Assembly (NCBI RefSeq): GCF_001700505.1
Contig: NZ_MAPV01000012.1
Location: 18,392 to 60,737, forward strand
DNA: 42,346 nucleotides
DNA from: Streptomyces mutomycini
Lineage (GTDB): Bacteria; Actinomycetota; Actinomycetes; Streptomycetales; Streptomycetaceae
Direction of reading: 5' to 3'
Positions 25,357-34,065 of this stretch are shown in pieces (position 1 is the stretch's first letter; each line of letters starts with the position of its first letter). The position numbers and the translations under genes are program-made. The notes under the pieces are model-generated. The model did no database searches, had not been told where the DNA came from, and saw only the letters and a program-made list of their open reading frames with translations.

Positions 25357-26754
25357 ATGACGCCCCGAACGTCTCTCCCGGATGCCGCTCTGACCGGCCT
25401 CCGCTCCGGTTTCGCCGGGGAGGTCCACGCTCCCGGCGACCCGGGCTACGACGAGGCCCGTACGGTCTTCAACAGCATGATCGACCGCAGACCCGCGGTG
25501 GTGGCGCAGTGCGCCTCCGAGGCGGACGTCGCGCGGGCGCTCGCCCTCGCCCGTGACCGGGAGCTGGAGGTCGCGGTGCGCGGGGGCGGCCACAGCGTCG
25601 CGGGCATGGCCCTGAGCGAAGGCGGTCTGGTGATCGACCTGCGCCGGATGCGCGGGGTGAGCGTCGACCGGGACGCCCGGTCGGCCCGCGTCGGCGGCGG
25701 TGCCGTCATGAGCGACCTGGACCGGGCCACCCAGCCCCATTCACTGGCCACCACGGGCGGGCGGGTCTCCACCACCGGCGTCGGCGGCTTCACCCTGGGC
25801 GGCGGCTCGGGTTGGCTGGAGCGCAAGTTCGGACTGGCCTGCGACAACCTTCTGGCCGCCGACGTGGTGACCGCGGACGGCGGCACCGTGCGAGCGAGCG
25901 CCGACGAGAACCCAGAGCTCTTCTGGGCGCTGCACGGCGGCGGCGGCAACTTCGGTGTGGTCACCTCGCTGACGCTGCGGCTGCACGACCTGCCGGCGAT
26001 GAGCATGGTGATGGTGCTCTTCCGCCCCGAGAACGGCCCCGAAGCGGTTCGTACGTACCGCGACGTGATGGCGACCGCCCCCGACGAGGCCGGCGGCGCC
26101 TGCATCTACATCACCGGGCCGCCCGAGGAATGGGTGCCCGAGGCCCTGGTGGGCCGTCTCGTGTGCGCCGCCCTGATCACCTTCGCCGGTACGGAGGCGG
26201 AGGCCCGTGACGTGGCCGCGCCCCTGCTGGCGCTGGATCCCGAGGCGGCGGTCATCGACACGGTTCCCTACGCGGACCTGCAGTGCATGCTCGACGACCC
26301 GCCCGGCATGCGGAACTACTGGTCGGCGGAGTATCTGAGCGGTTTCCCCGACGAGGCGGTGGCGGCCTTCTGCGCGGATGCCGCCACGATGCCCGTGCCC
26401 ACGAACACCCAGCATGTGCTGTTCCCCATGGGCGGCGCGGTCGCGCGCGGGCCCGCCGACTATCCGCTGCCCTGGCGCTCCTCCCCCTGGGCCGTGCACC
26501 CCTTCGGCGTCTGGGAGAGCGAGGCGGACGACGAACGGGTCAGGCGGTGGGTGCGCGGGGTCCGCGCCACGATGATGCCGTGGGCGAACGGCGCCGTTTA
26601 CCTCAACTTCATCGGCCGCGAGGGGCAGGAGCGGGTCATGGCCGGGTTCGGCGAGGACGCCTACGAGCGGCTGTCCCGCGTCAAGGCGCGGTTCGACCCG
26701 GACAACGTGTTCCACCTCAATCACAACGTCAAGCCCGCGGTGGCCATGGTGTGA
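25357..26754 (+). CDS. FAD-binding oxidoreductase, BBE-like
   Basis: A 465-aa berberine-bridge-enzyme/6-hydroxynicotine-oxidase-type flavoprotein. The PP-loop FAD domain has VRGGGHSVAGMAL, whose His is the usual covalent FAD attachment point, and GGFTLGGGSGWLERKFGLACDNL. The C-terminal BBE substrate segment ends VYLNFIG and FDPDNVFHLNHNV. Family members oxidise alcohols, sugars or amines with O2; the substrate cannot be assigned. There is no signal peptide. The ATG at 25357 has AAGGGGG about 7 nt upstream. The promoter is framed by a 15-bp inverted repeat. Confidence 0.9.
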   Translation: MTPRTSLPDAALTGLRSGFAGEVHAPGDPGYDEARTVFNSMIDRRPAVVAQCASEADVARALALARDRELEVAVRGGGHSVAGMALSEGGLVIDLRRMRGVSVDRDARSARVGGGAVMSDLDRATQPHSLATTGGRVSTTGVGGFTLGGGSGWLERKFGLACDNLLAADVVTADGGTVRASADENPELFWALHGGGGNFGVVTSLTLRLHDLPAMSMVMVLFRPENGPEAVRTYRDVMATAPDEAGGACIYITGPPEEWVPEALVGRLVCAALITFAGTEAEARDVAAPLLALDPEAAVIDTVPYADLQCMLDDPPGMRNYWSAEYLSGFPDEAVAAFCADAATMPVPTNTQHVLFPMGGAVARGPADYPLPWRSSPWAVHPFGVWESEADDERVRRWVRGVRATMMPWANGAVYLNFIGREGQERVMAGFGEDAYERLSRVKARFDPDNVFHLNHNVKPAVAMV

Positions 26755-26757
26755 CGA

Positions 26758-26792
26758 GCCCCGGCCGGGCCCGGTAGCTTCCTGACCGGGGC
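26758..26792 (+). terminator. Weak hairpin after the FAD oxidase
   Basis: GCCCCGG (26758-26764) pairs with CCGGGGC (26786-26792) across a 21-nt loop that contains further GC pairing. There is no T-tract. It could end the oxidase transcript. Confidence 0.35.
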
Positions 26793-26855
26793 CGTTCGCG
26801 CCTCACGACGGAACGGGCGCGCGGGCGCACGAGTGGAAGCACGAGGCCGGAGCCG

Positions 26856-28484
26856 GTGGAGACAGAGGGCGGGATCACCGTGCGGCGGGCGCTGGACCTG
26901 CCGGGACTGCGCGGAGGGCTCCCGGAGGTACTGACCTGTGCGGAACGTCTGGACCGTACGGTGCGCTGGGTGCACGCCGGTGAGGCGCCGAACATCCCGG
27001 CCCTCCTCAAGGGCGGGGAGCTGCTGCTCACGACGGGGCTGGGCCTCGGGTCACGGCCCGCCGACCAGCGCGCCTTCGTCCGCAAGCTGGCCGACCGCGG
27101 CATCGCCGCTCTGGTCGTGGAGCTCGGCCCGCGCTTCAGCAGGCTGCCCGCGGCGATCGTGGACGCGGCGCGGACGGCGGGGCTGCCGCTCGTCCAGCTG
27201 CACCGCGAGGTGCCGTTCGTAGCGGTGACCGAGGAGATCCACACCGAGATCGTCAACGGCCACTACGCCCTGCTCCAGCGGGCGGAGGAGGTTCACCGGC
27301 GGTGTACGCAGGCGGTGCTGGGCGGCGGCGGGGTGCCTCAGGTCCTGGGAATCCTGGCGGACTTCGCCGCGAACCCGGTCTTCCTGGAGACTCCGGACGG
27401 CCGGCTGCTGTTCGCGGCGGGCAGCGGGACCGCCCCGGCGGGCGCCGATCCGCTGCAGGTCTGGGAGGGCCTGCGCGGAGCACGCGCGGCCCGTGAGGCT
27501 CCACCGGCCGACGCCGTCCTGGTGGAGGTACCGGGAGGCGGGCACGGGACCGGTTCCGTACGGGCCAGGCTGGTCCTGCTCGCGGTGTCGGGCCCGCTGG
27601 TGGCGGTGCACCGGATGGCGGCCGAGCGTGCGGCGGGCATCCTGGCGGTCGTGCTGATGCAGGCCCGCCAGGAGGAGGAGGTGGCGGCGCGGGGACGCGG
27701 CGACTTCCTCACGGATCTCGCCGAGGGCCGGATCGCTCCCGAGGACGCCCCCGCGCAGGCCGGGGTGCTGGGATTCAGGCCGGGGGGCGATCCGCTGCTG
27801 CCTGTGGTGATGCGGCTCGCCCCCGAGTCGGCGCCCGCGGGCAGCTGGGCGCTGCTGGCGCGGGCCGTGACGGAGGAGCTCTCGGCGGTGGGCGCTCCGG
27901 TGCTCGTAGGAGTGCGCCCGGTGGAGGGCCGGGTCCCGCTGCTGCTGGCGCTGCGTCCGGGGACCACGCGCGCGGTGCTCGCGGACCGGGTGGCGGCGGC
28001 GCTGCGGGCCGGGGCCGTACGGGCGGGCCTGGAGCGGGCCGGGGACCGTACGCCGGTCGTCGTGGTGGTCGGGGCCGCGGGCGGCTGGACCGCGGCGGGC
28101 GCGGGGCTGCGGCACGCGGCGGAGGCCTCGACGGCCGCGCAGGGGCTCGGGGAGCGCCCCTGGCACGACGCGCGCCGCCTGGACATCGACCTGCTGCTGT
28201 GGCGGCTGCGGGACCATCCGGATCTGGCGTCCTTCGTCGGCCGGGCGATCGGACCGCTGCTCGAACACGACCGGACCTCGCGCCCCGCGCTGCTGCCGAC
28301 TCTGGAGGCGTACGTCGCTCACGCGGGCCGCAAGGCGGAGGCCGCGCGCGAACTGCATCTGAACCGGCAGACGCTCTACAACCGGCTGGCGCGGATCGGC
28401 GAGCTGCTCGGCACCGACCTGGACGACCCGCAGTCGGTACTCGCCCTGAGCCTGGCCCTGCGGGCCCGCCGGCACACCCGCTGA
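26856..28484 (+). CDS. PucR family transcriptional regulator
   Basis: A 542-aa regulator with the PucR/CdaR layout: an N-terminal purine-catabolism PucR domain (about 9-130, with GGELLLTTGLGLG), a central GGDEF-like/linker region, and a C-terminal PucR helix-turn-helix (about 470-530, ending in ARELHLNRQTLYNRLARIGELLG). Members often activate nitrogen or purine catabolic genes. The FAD oxidase upstream on the same strand is a possible target, but no site shows this. GTG at 26856 is used; GTG at 26880 would start at VRRALDLPG and matches some homologues better. Confidence 0.88.
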   Translation: METEGGITVRRALDLPGLRGGLPEVLTCAERLDRTVRWVHAGEAPNIPALLKGGELLLTTGLGLGSRPADQRAFVRKLADRGIAALVVELGPRFSRLPAAIVDAARTAGLPLVQLHREVPFVAVTEEIHTEIVNGHYALLQRAEEVHRRCTQAVLGGGGVPQVLGILADFAANPVFLETPDGRLLFAAGSGTAPAGADPLQVWEGLRGARAAREAPPADAVLVEVPGGGHGTGSVRARLVLLAVSGPLVAVHRMAAERAAGILAVVLMQARQEEEVAARGRGDFLTDLAEGRIAPEDAPAQAGVLGFRPGGDPLLPVVMRLAPESAPAGSWALLARAVTEELSAVGAPVLVGVRPVEGRVPLLLALRPGTTRAVLADRVAAALRAGAVRAGLERAGDRTPVVVVVGAAGGWTAAGAGLRHAAEASTAAQGLGERPWHDARRLDIDLLLWRLRDHPDLASFVGRAIGPLLEHDRTSRPALLPTLEAYVAHAGRKAEAARELHLNRQTLYNRLARIGELLGTDLDDPQSVLALSLALRARRHTR

Positions 28485-28485
28485 G

Positions 28486-28506
28486 GGCCGGGGCCTAGGC
28501 CCGGCC
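28486..28506. terminator. Bidirectional hairpin between pucR-type gene and glycosyltransferase
   Basis: GGGCCTAGGCCC forms a perfect 12-bp palindrome flanked by GGCC/GGCC with one bulged G. It lies in the 10-nt gap of two convergent genes and includes the TAG stop of the minus-strand gene. Confidence 0.55.
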
Positions 28507-29574
28507 GGCTGTCAGGGGCTGGGCCAACTCGTCGTACACGGAGAGCACATGGGCGATCGCCTCGTCCTCCGTGGGCCAGCTCGCGGCCTTGGCGCGCCCC
28601 GATTCGGCGAGCCGCTCCCGCCGCCCGGGGTCGTCCAGCAGCCGCACGACGGCACCGGCCAGTGCTCCGGCGTCCCCGTACGGAACGAACTCGGCCGCGT
28701 CACCCGCGAGTTCCGGCAGGCCGTCGGCGCGGGCCGCGACCAGCGGGACACCGAGACGGAGAGCCTCCTGGGCGAGCAGCGACCCTCCCTCCCCCCGGCC
28801 GGACAGTACGGCGATGTCGGCGGCGGCGAGGAGGTCACCGATGCCGTCCGAACCTCCGGCAAGGACGGCGGGCAGCCCCTCCGCCGCGATCCGGCGCCGC
28901 ACGGCACCGGCCCGGGGTCCCTCACCCACGACGGCCAGCAGCGGCACCGGGTCGAGCGCGTCCCACCGGCGCGCCGCGTCCAGCAGTGTGTCGTGCCCGT
29001 GCTGAGCCACCGATACCAGTAACGGCCTTCCGACTGCTCCCAGTTCGGCACGCGTCTTGCCGTCGTCGGGAGTGCCGCGGAAGCGGCCCGTGGGAATCGC
29101 GGCCAGTGCGAGCCGGGCGTCCCTGGCCCCCCGGCGGCGGGCCCGGTCGACCAGTTCCCACGAGGTTCCCAGCACGACCGCGGCCGCACGGGCGGCCCGT
29201 CGCTCCAGCAGACGCAGCAGCCTGCCGCGGGCACCCTCGGCGTGGGCGCGGGTGTGCCAGGTCACGACCAGCGGGATGCCCTGCCCGCTGAGCGCGAGCC
29301 CCGCCCGTACGGCGGCGTGCAGCCCGTGGGCGTGGACGATGTCGGCCCCGGTGCAGGCGGTACGGAGAGCCGCGACGGCCGCGGGGTCGCTGCGCCGGGG
29401 CACCGCGACGAAGCGGGCGCCGGTCGCGGGCAGTCCGTGGGCGCGGCCGGAACCTGCCGGGGCGCAGACGGTGACCTGCACACCTCTGGCGACCAGACCT
29501 GCGGCGAGCGAGCTGACACGAGCGCTGCTTCCGGCTCCGCCGCCCAGGACTTGGACCGTACGCAGCTGTGACAC
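28495..29574 (-). CDS. Glycosyltransferase, GT4 family
   Basis: A 359-aa GT-B retaining glycosyltransferase. The N-terminal half has the Gly-rich VQVLGGGAGSSARVSSLAAGL and VHAHGLHAAVRAGLA. The C-terminal half has VGEGP, a nucleotide-sugar site region, and the conserved LLAQEALRLGVPLVA with its Glu, then GLPELAGDAAEFVPYGD. It has no signal peptide or membrane anchor. The sugar donor and acceptor are unknown. GTG at 29574 has GGGAG about 9 nt upstream. It follows recN on the same strand but a hairpin at 29694-29723 separates them. Confidence 0.9.
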   Translation of the reverse strand: MSQLRTVQVLGGGAGSSARVSSLAAGLVARGVQVTVCAPAGSGRAHGLPATGARFVAVPRRSDPAAVAALRTACTGADIVHAHGLHAAVRAGLALSGQGIPLVVTWHTRAHAEGARGRLLRLLERRAARAAAVVLGTSWELVDRARRRGARDARLALAAIPTGRFRGTPDDGKTRAELGAVGRPLLVSVAQHGHDTLLDAARRWDALDPVPLLAVVGEGPRAGAVRRRIAAEGLPAVLAGGSDGIGDLLAAADIAVLSGRGEGGSLLAQEALRLGVPLVAARADGLPELAGDAAEFVPYGDAGALAGAVVRLLDDPGRRERLAESGRAKAASWPTEDEAIAHVLSVYDELAQPLTAGRA

Positions 29575-29693
29575 GTTGATTGGCTCCCGGGGCTCCCGAG
29601 TCGGCGGTATGTACAGCGTCAAGGATGCCAGTCCGTACGCCTGTTCCGGCACTGACGAAACGTTGTTCCCGTCCTCGCGCCGAGAGCGGGACG

Positions 29694-29723
29694 GCCCGCC
29701 CCACTCGTACGAGTGAGGCGGGC
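29694..29723 (-). terminator. Hairpin terminator after recN
   Basis: GCCCGCC (29694-29700) pairs with GGCGGGC (29717-29723) and, after one mismatch, CACTCG pairs with CGAGTG around a TA loop, giving a 13-bp stem plus the mismatch. There is no T-tract. It lies 25 nt past the recN stop. Confidence 0.7.
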
Positions 29724-29748
29724 GGCGCAGGACTGACGCCGGTGGCCG

Positions 29749-31494
29749 CTATCCGTCGGCGCGCGCGGCCTCCAGCAGCTCTTCGGCGTGGGCCCGGGCG
29801 GTCTCCGAATCCTCCTGCCCGGCGAGCATCCGGGAGAGTTCCCGCACCCGGTCCTCGCCTTCCAGGACCGTGACGCCGCTCCTGGTCACCGATCCGTCGA
29901 CGGTCTTCTCGACCAGCAGCTGCCGGTCGGCGAAGGCCGCCACCTGCGGCAGGTGGGTGACCACGACGACCTGCGCTGACCTGGCGAGCTTCGCCAGCCG
30001 CCGGCCGACCTCCACGGCCGCCTTGCCGCCGACACCGGCGTCGACCTCGTCGAACAGGTACGTCGGCACGGGGTCGGAACCGGCGAAGACCACCTCGACG
30101 GCGAGCATCACCCGGGACAGCTCACCGCCCGAGGCGCCCTTGGCGATCGGCCTGGGCTGGGCACCGGGGTGCGGCGCCAGCAGGAGCTCCACCTCGTCGG
30201 CGCCGGACGGCCCGTAGACCACGTTCCGGCCCCCGATCTCGATGCCGGACGCCTCGTCCGGCGCCTCCGTCTGCCCGATGGCGAAGGAGACCCGTGCGTG
30301 CGGCATCGCGAGCGACGCCAGTTCCTGGGTGACGGCGGCGGCGAAGCGCGCCGCCGCCTCCGTCCGCGCGTCGGTCAGCTCCTGGCCGAGGACGGAGAGC
30401 TCGGCGCGCAGCGCGTCGCGTTCCGCCGTCAGTTCGCCGATGCGGTCGTCGTCGCCCTCCAGCTCGGTCAGCCGGGCGGAGCCGTCCCCGGCCCAGGCGA
30501 GCACGCTGGTGATGTCCTCGCCGTACTTGCGGGTGAGCGCGGTGAGCGCGGCACGCCGCTCCTCCACGGCGGCGAGCCGCAGCGGGTCGGCGTCGAGCTG
30601 GTCGGCGTATCCGGCGAGCTCCCCGGCGACGTCGGCGAGCAGGATCGAGATCTCGCCGATCCGGTCGGCGAGCGCGGCCAGCGCCGGGTCGTGCGCCCGT
30701 ACGGCGTCCAGGGACCGTCCGGCGGCGGCGACCACCGTGGTGGCGTCCACGCCCTCCTGGTCCTCCGGATCGCCCACGAGCGCCGTGTGGGCGAGGGCCG
30801 CGGCCGAGGCGAGCGCCTCGGCGTGACCGAGCCGCTCGGCCTCCGCGGCGAGTTCGGTGTCCTCCCCGGGCAGCGGCTCCACGGCGGCGACCTCTTCCAG
30901 GCCGAAACGCAGCAGATCCGCTTCCTGGGCGCGTTCCCTGGCCCTGGTGGTCAGCTCGTCGAGCTCCGTGACGACCGCGCGCAGCCGCCGGTAGGCCGCC
31001 GCGTACTTGGTGTGGGGCACGTCGACACCGCCGCCGGCGTACCGGTCGAGGGCCTGGCGCTGCCGTGCGGGCTTGAGCAGGCCCTGCTGGTCGGTCTGGC
31101 CGTGTACGGCGACGAGTTCGTCGGCGAGCTCGGCGAGCACTCCCACGGGCACGGACCTCCCCCCGAGATGCGCGCGGGAGCGCCCTTCCGCCGAGACGGT
31201 ACGGCTGATGATCAGCGCCCCGTCCTCGATCTCGCCCCCGGCCTCCTCGGCGCGCACCGCCGCCGCGTCGCCCGGGGACACCGTGATCCGCCCCTCGACG
31301 ACCGCAGCCTTGGAACCGATCCGCACCAGGGCGGGGTCGGCGCGCCCGCCGAGCAGCAGCCCGAGGCTCGTGACGACCATGGTCTTGCCCGCGCCGGTCT
31401 CACCCGTCACCGCGGTGAAACCGGGTGACAGCTCCACCACCGCGTCGTCGATGACTCCGAGCGACCGTATCCGCATCTCCTCCAACACGGACAT
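29749..31494 (-). CDS. recN: DNA repair protein RecN
   Basis: SMC-like ATPase that acts early in double-strand break repair; 581 aa, the usual length. The N-terminal head has MRIRSLGVIDDAVVELSPGF and the P-loop GETGAGKT; the middle is coiled coil; the C-terminal head has the signature GASGGELSRVMLA and Walker B YLFDEVDAGVGG with THLPQVAA. The ATG at 31494 has AAGGT close upstream; an ATG six codons further in (EEMRIRSL) is the alternative. It follows nadK by 83 nt, in the conserved tlyA-nadK-recN order. Confidence 0.97.
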   Translation of the reverse strand: MSVLEEMRIRSLGVIDDAVVELSPGFTAVTGETGAGKTMVVTSLGLLLGGRADPALVRIGSKAAVVEGRITVSPGDAAAVRAEEAGGEIEDGALIISRTVSAEGRSRAHLGGRSVPVGVLAELADELVAVHGQTDQQGLLKPARQRQALDRYAGGGVDVPHTKYAAAYRRLRAVVTELDELTTRARERAQEADLLRFGLEEVAAVEPLPGEDTELAAEAERLGHAEALASAAALAHTALVGDPEDQEGVDATTVVAAAGRSLDAVRAHDPALAALADRIGEISILLADVAGELAGYADQLDADPLRLAAVEERRAALTALTRKYGEDITSVLAWAGDGSARLTELEGDDDRIGELTAERDALRAELSVLGQELTDARTEAAARFAAAVTQELASLAMPHARVSFAIGQTEAPDEASGIEIGGRNVVYGPSGADEVELLLAPHPGAQPRPIAKGASGGELSRVMLAVEVVFAGSDPVPTYLFDEVDAGVGGKAAVEVGRRLAKLARSAQVVVVTHLPQVAAFADRQLLVEKTVDGSVTRSGVTVLEGEDRVRELSRMLAGQEDSETARAHAEELLEAARADG

Positions 31495-31577
31495 GACCTT
31501 ACGAGGTCCGGCGCCCGGTGTGCGACGGACCCCGGTGACCGGTTCACTCCCGCGGGTGTGAGCAGCGGTCCCGGGAG

Positions 31578-32501
31578 TCAGTGCGGAGCGCCCCGCCAGC
31601 CCTGCACGGGCAGCGCGAACTTGGCCACCAGCCGGTCGGTGAACGACGCCTGGTGCAGCCGCGCCAGCCGTACGGGCACGGCGCCGCGCCGCACCTCCAC
31701 CCTGGCTCCCGCGGGCAGCTCGACGGTCCGGCGGCCGTCGCACCACAGCACACCGTGCGGGGTGTACTGCTGGACCTCGACGGCGAGCACCGAGTCGGGC
31801 GAGGTGATCAGCGGCTTCGCGAACAGCGCGTGGGCGCTGATCGGCACCATGAGAAGCGCCTCGACCTCCGGCCAGACGACGGGGCCGCCCGCCGAGAAGG
31901 CGTACGCGGTAGACCCCGTCGGGGTGGCGCAGACGATCCCGTCGCAGCCGAAGCCGGTCACGGGGCGGCCGTCGATCTCCAGGACGACCTCGAGCATCCG
32001 CTCGGGCGAGACCTTCTGGACCGCGGCCTCGTTGAGCGCCCAGTCGGTGTGCACGACGTCGCCGTTGCTGTGCACGACGACGTCGAGCGTCATCCGCTCC
32101 TCGACCTGGTACGCCCGGGTGACGACCCGGTCGACGACCTTGTCCAGGTCGTCGCGCTCGGCCTCGGCGAGGAAGCCGACCCGTCCGAGGTTGACGCCGA
32201 GCATCGGTACGCCGGAGGCGCGGGAGATCTCGGCACCGCGCAGCAGCGTCCCGTCCCCGCCGAGCACGATCAGCAGTTCACAGCCGTCCACGGCCGCGGG
32301 CGTCGCGTCGCTGACCGTCTCGACGGACGGCGGCAGCGGCAGGTCCGCCGCCTCCACGGCCAGCACCCGGACGCCCAGGCCGTTCCGCAGCAGGCCCTGG
32401 ACCACGAGCTCCGCGCTGCGGATCGCGGCCGGGCGGCCGGTGTGCGCGAGCAGGAAGACGGTGCGTTCCGCGTTCCCTGGTTGTGCCGCATGCGTCGTCA
32501 A
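31578..32501 (-). CDS. nadK: NAD kinase
   Basis: Phosphorylates NAD to NADP with ATP or polyphosphate; 307 aa. The motifs are GGDGTLLRGA (catalytic Asp), LNEAAV, and TPTGSTAYAFSAGGP, all intact. The start is TTG at 32501, which overlaps the tlyA stop in a TTGA and has GGAGG about 8 nt upstream; no better in-frame start is present nearby. Coupling to tlyA is therefore likely. Together with the pnuC/nadR operon, the window holds two separate points of NAD(P) supply. Confidence 0.95.
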   Translation of the reverse strand: MTTHAAQPGNAERTVFLLAHTGRPAAIRSAELVVQGLLRNGLGVRVLAVEAADLPLPPSVETVSDATPAAVDGCELLIVLGGDGTLLRGAEISRASGVPMLGVNLGRVGFLAEAERDDLDKVVDRVVTRAYQVEERMTLDVVVHSNGDVVHTDWALNEAAVQKVSPERMLEVVLEIDGRPVTGFGCDGIVCATPTGSTAYAFSAGGPVVWPEVEALLMVPISAHALFAKPLITSPDSVLAVEVQQYTPHGVLWCDGRRTVELPAGARVEVRRGAVPVRLARLHQASFTDRLVAKFALPVQGWRGAPH

Positions 32502-33313
32502 CGGGGCCCCTCCGCCACTGCACGGTCGACATCCGCGGGATCCAGCTCAGGTGCGCCGGCCCGCAGCCACAGAAAGTACTCGACGTTTCCCGACGGGCCC
32601 GGCAACGGGCTCGCCGTCACACCCTGGACGCCGAGGCCCAGCAGTCCGGCCCGGCGCGCCACCTCCCGTACCGCTTCGGCCCGCAGTTCGGGGCTGCGGA
32701 CCACTCCGCCGCTGCCGAGGCGCTCCTTGCCCACCTCGAACTGCGGTTTGACCATGAGCACCAGGTCGGCGTCGGGCGCGGCGCAGCGCGCGAGGGCGGG
32801 CAGCACCAGGCCGAGCGGGATGAACGACAGGTCGCCCACCACCAGGTCCACCGCCTCGCCGTCGATCTGCTCCAGCGTCAGCTCCCGTACGTTGGTACGG
32901 TCCTTGACGGTGACGCGTTCATCGGACTGCAGGGACCATGCGAGCTGCCCGTACCCGACGTCCACGGCCACGACATGGCCGGCGCCGGCCCGCAGCAGCA
33001 CATCGGTGAAGCCACCGGTCGAGGCTCCCGCGTCCAGTGCCCGCCGGCCCTCGGTCTTCAGCCCCAGGGGCACGAAGGCGGCGAGGGCGCCCGCGAGTTT
33101 GTGCCCGCCGCGCGAGACGTACTCGGGGTCGCTGTCGTCCTTGACGACGACGACGGCCGCGCTGGTCTCCACCTGGGTGGCGGGCTTGGTCGCGGTGTTC
33201 CCGCCGACGGTCACCCGCCCCGCGGCGATCAGCTGGCTCGCGTGCTCGCGCGAGCGGGCGAGCTTGCGGCGTACCAGCTCGGCGTCGAGGCGGCGACGTG
33301 CCACTCCTGCCAC
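32498..33313 (-). CDS. tlyA: TlyA family rRNA 2'-O-methyltransferase
   Basis: A 271-aa protein with an N-terminal S4 RNA-binding domain (about 7-65, RRRLDAELVRRKLARSREHA) and an FtsJ-like Rossmann methyltransferase domain with LDAGASTGGFTDVLL (SAM site) and VKPQFE. RGGHKLAGAL between the domains is a family hallmark. Homologues methylate 16S and 23S rRNA ribose (the capreomycin sensitivity determinant in mycobacteria). GTG at 33313 has AGGAG about 11 nt upstream, overlapping the stop of the small upstream gene. GTG at 33304 is the alternative start. Confidence 0.94.
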   Translation of the reverse strand: MAGVARRRLDAELVRRKLARSREHASQLIAAGRVTVGGNTATKPATQVETSAAVVVVKDDSDPEYVSRGGHKLAGALAAFVPLGLKTEGRRALDAGASTGGFTDVLLRAGAGHVVAVDVGYGQLAWSLQSDERVTVKDRTNVRELTLEQIDGEAVDLVVGDLSFIPLGLVLPALARCAAPDADLVLMVKPQFEVGKERLGSGGVVRSPELRAEAVREVARRAGLLGLGVQGVTASPLPGPSGNVEYFLWLRAGAPELDPADVDRAVAEGPR

Positions 33314-33320
33314 TTCTCGT

Positions 33321-33635
33321 TCAGCTCCTGTTGTCGTGCGCGGGCGTCGGTGCGGGTGCGGGCCGTACGTCCAGCGCGGTCAGCTCGTCGCGCAGCCCAC
33401 GGTGTACATCCTCGTACACCTCGGTGTGGCCGTCGGCGGCGAGGTGGTCCGCGTCGGCCAGCCGCTCCAGCCGCGCGTCCACACCGGCGTGGCCGGTGGG
33501 GGTGCGTGCGACACCGAGGGGTGTGGGCGGGGCGGGGTCGAAGGAGGGCACGGGAGGCACGGCGGGCGCCGACGCGGCCGCTTCGTCCGCCTCGTCCCGC
33601 TGCGCCGTGTCCGGCCCCGGCATCCAGTCGCTCAT
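33321..33635 (-). CDS. Small conserved acidic protein upstream of tlyA
   Basis: A 104-aa protein of unknown function. The N-terminal half is Pro/Ala/Asp-rich and disordered; a helical stretch near residues 50-92 (GVDARLERLADADHLAADGH, then EVYEDVHRGLRDELTAL) looks ordered and recurs between tlyA and the SCP2 gene in Streptomyces as I recall. It lies 7 nt before tlyA. TAGCGT on the minus strand ends 6 nt before the ATG, with no ribosome binding site, so the mRNA is probably leaderless. Confidence 0.75.
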   Translation of the reverse strand: MSDWMPGPDTAQRDEADEAAASAPAVPPVPSFDPAPPTPLGVARTPTGHAGVDARLERLADADHLAADGHTEVYEDVHRGLRDELTALDVRPAPAPTPAHDNRS

Positions 33636-33641
33636 GCGGGA

Positions 33642-33669
33642 ACGCTACCCCGAAGGGCCGGTGTACCGT
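33642..33669. promoter_or_regulatory. Divergent leaderless promoters
   Basis: The 42-nt gap between the divergent genes holds minus-strand TAGCGT (33642-33647), 6 nt before ATG 33635, and plus-strand TACCGT (33664-33669), 8 nt before ATG 33678. Neither gene has a Shine-Dalgarno site. Both spacings fit a transcript that starts at the initiation codon. Confidence 0.5.
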
Positions 33670-33677
33670 CGGTGACG

Positions 33678-34025
33678 ATGGCGACCATGGCGGAGTGCCG
33701 CAGCGCACTCGACACACTTTCCGACAATCTGGCGGGGGCCGACGGCGACGTACGCCGTGCCGCCGACCTCGACCGCTCGCTGAGCTGCCACATCAGGGAT
33801 CTCGACGCGACGTTCACCGGACGGCTGGCGAACGGCCGGATCACGGTGCTGGACACGCATGACGGCCCGCCCCGTGAGAAGGCCGAGATCAGGCTCGCGA
33901 TGACCGGCGACGACCTGGTGGCCATGGTCGGCGGCGACCTGAACTTCGCGAAGGCCTGGGGGTCGGGCCGGGTGCGGCTGGAGGCGGGCTTCCGCGATCT
34001 GCTGACGCTCAGGTCCCTGCTCTGA
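33678..34025 (+). CDS. SCP2 sterol-binding domain protein
   Basis: A 115-aa single-domain protein of the SCP2 fold (lipid- or sterol-carrier-like). Family features are the alternating strands around ATFTGRLANGRITVLD, an amphipathic helix with EIRLAMTGDDLVAMVGGDLN and the C-terminal FAKAWGSGRVRLEAGFRDLLTLRSLL broken into strand and helix. The ligand is unknown. It diverges from the tlyA operon with no Shine-Dalgarno; a GTG two codons upstream (33672) is in frame but too close to the likely -10. Confidence 0.85.
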   Translation: MATMAECRSALDTLSDNLAGADGDVRRAADLDRSLSCHIRDLDATFTGRLANGRITVLDTHDGPPREKAEIRLAMTGDDLVAMVGGDLNFAKAWGSGRVRLEAGFRDLLTLRSLL

Positions 34026-34065
34026 ACGGGGCGGGCCTCCGGCTCTGAACCGGGCGGGCCTCAGA
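34020..34065. repeat. 23-bp tandem duplication across two converging stop codons
   Basis: CTCTGAACGGGGCGGGCCTC (34020-34039, continuing to 34042) is repeated at 34043-34065 with three mismatches. Copy 1 contains the TGA of the SCP2 gene and copy 2 contains the stop of the minus-strand FecE gene. Confidence 0.8.

Noticed and set aside
31581..33677. N-terminal 699 codons of the long plus-strand frame ending in the SCP2 gene
   Set aside because: That part is antisense to nadK and tlyA; only the last 116 codons encode the SCP2 domain, which starts at its own ATG (33678).
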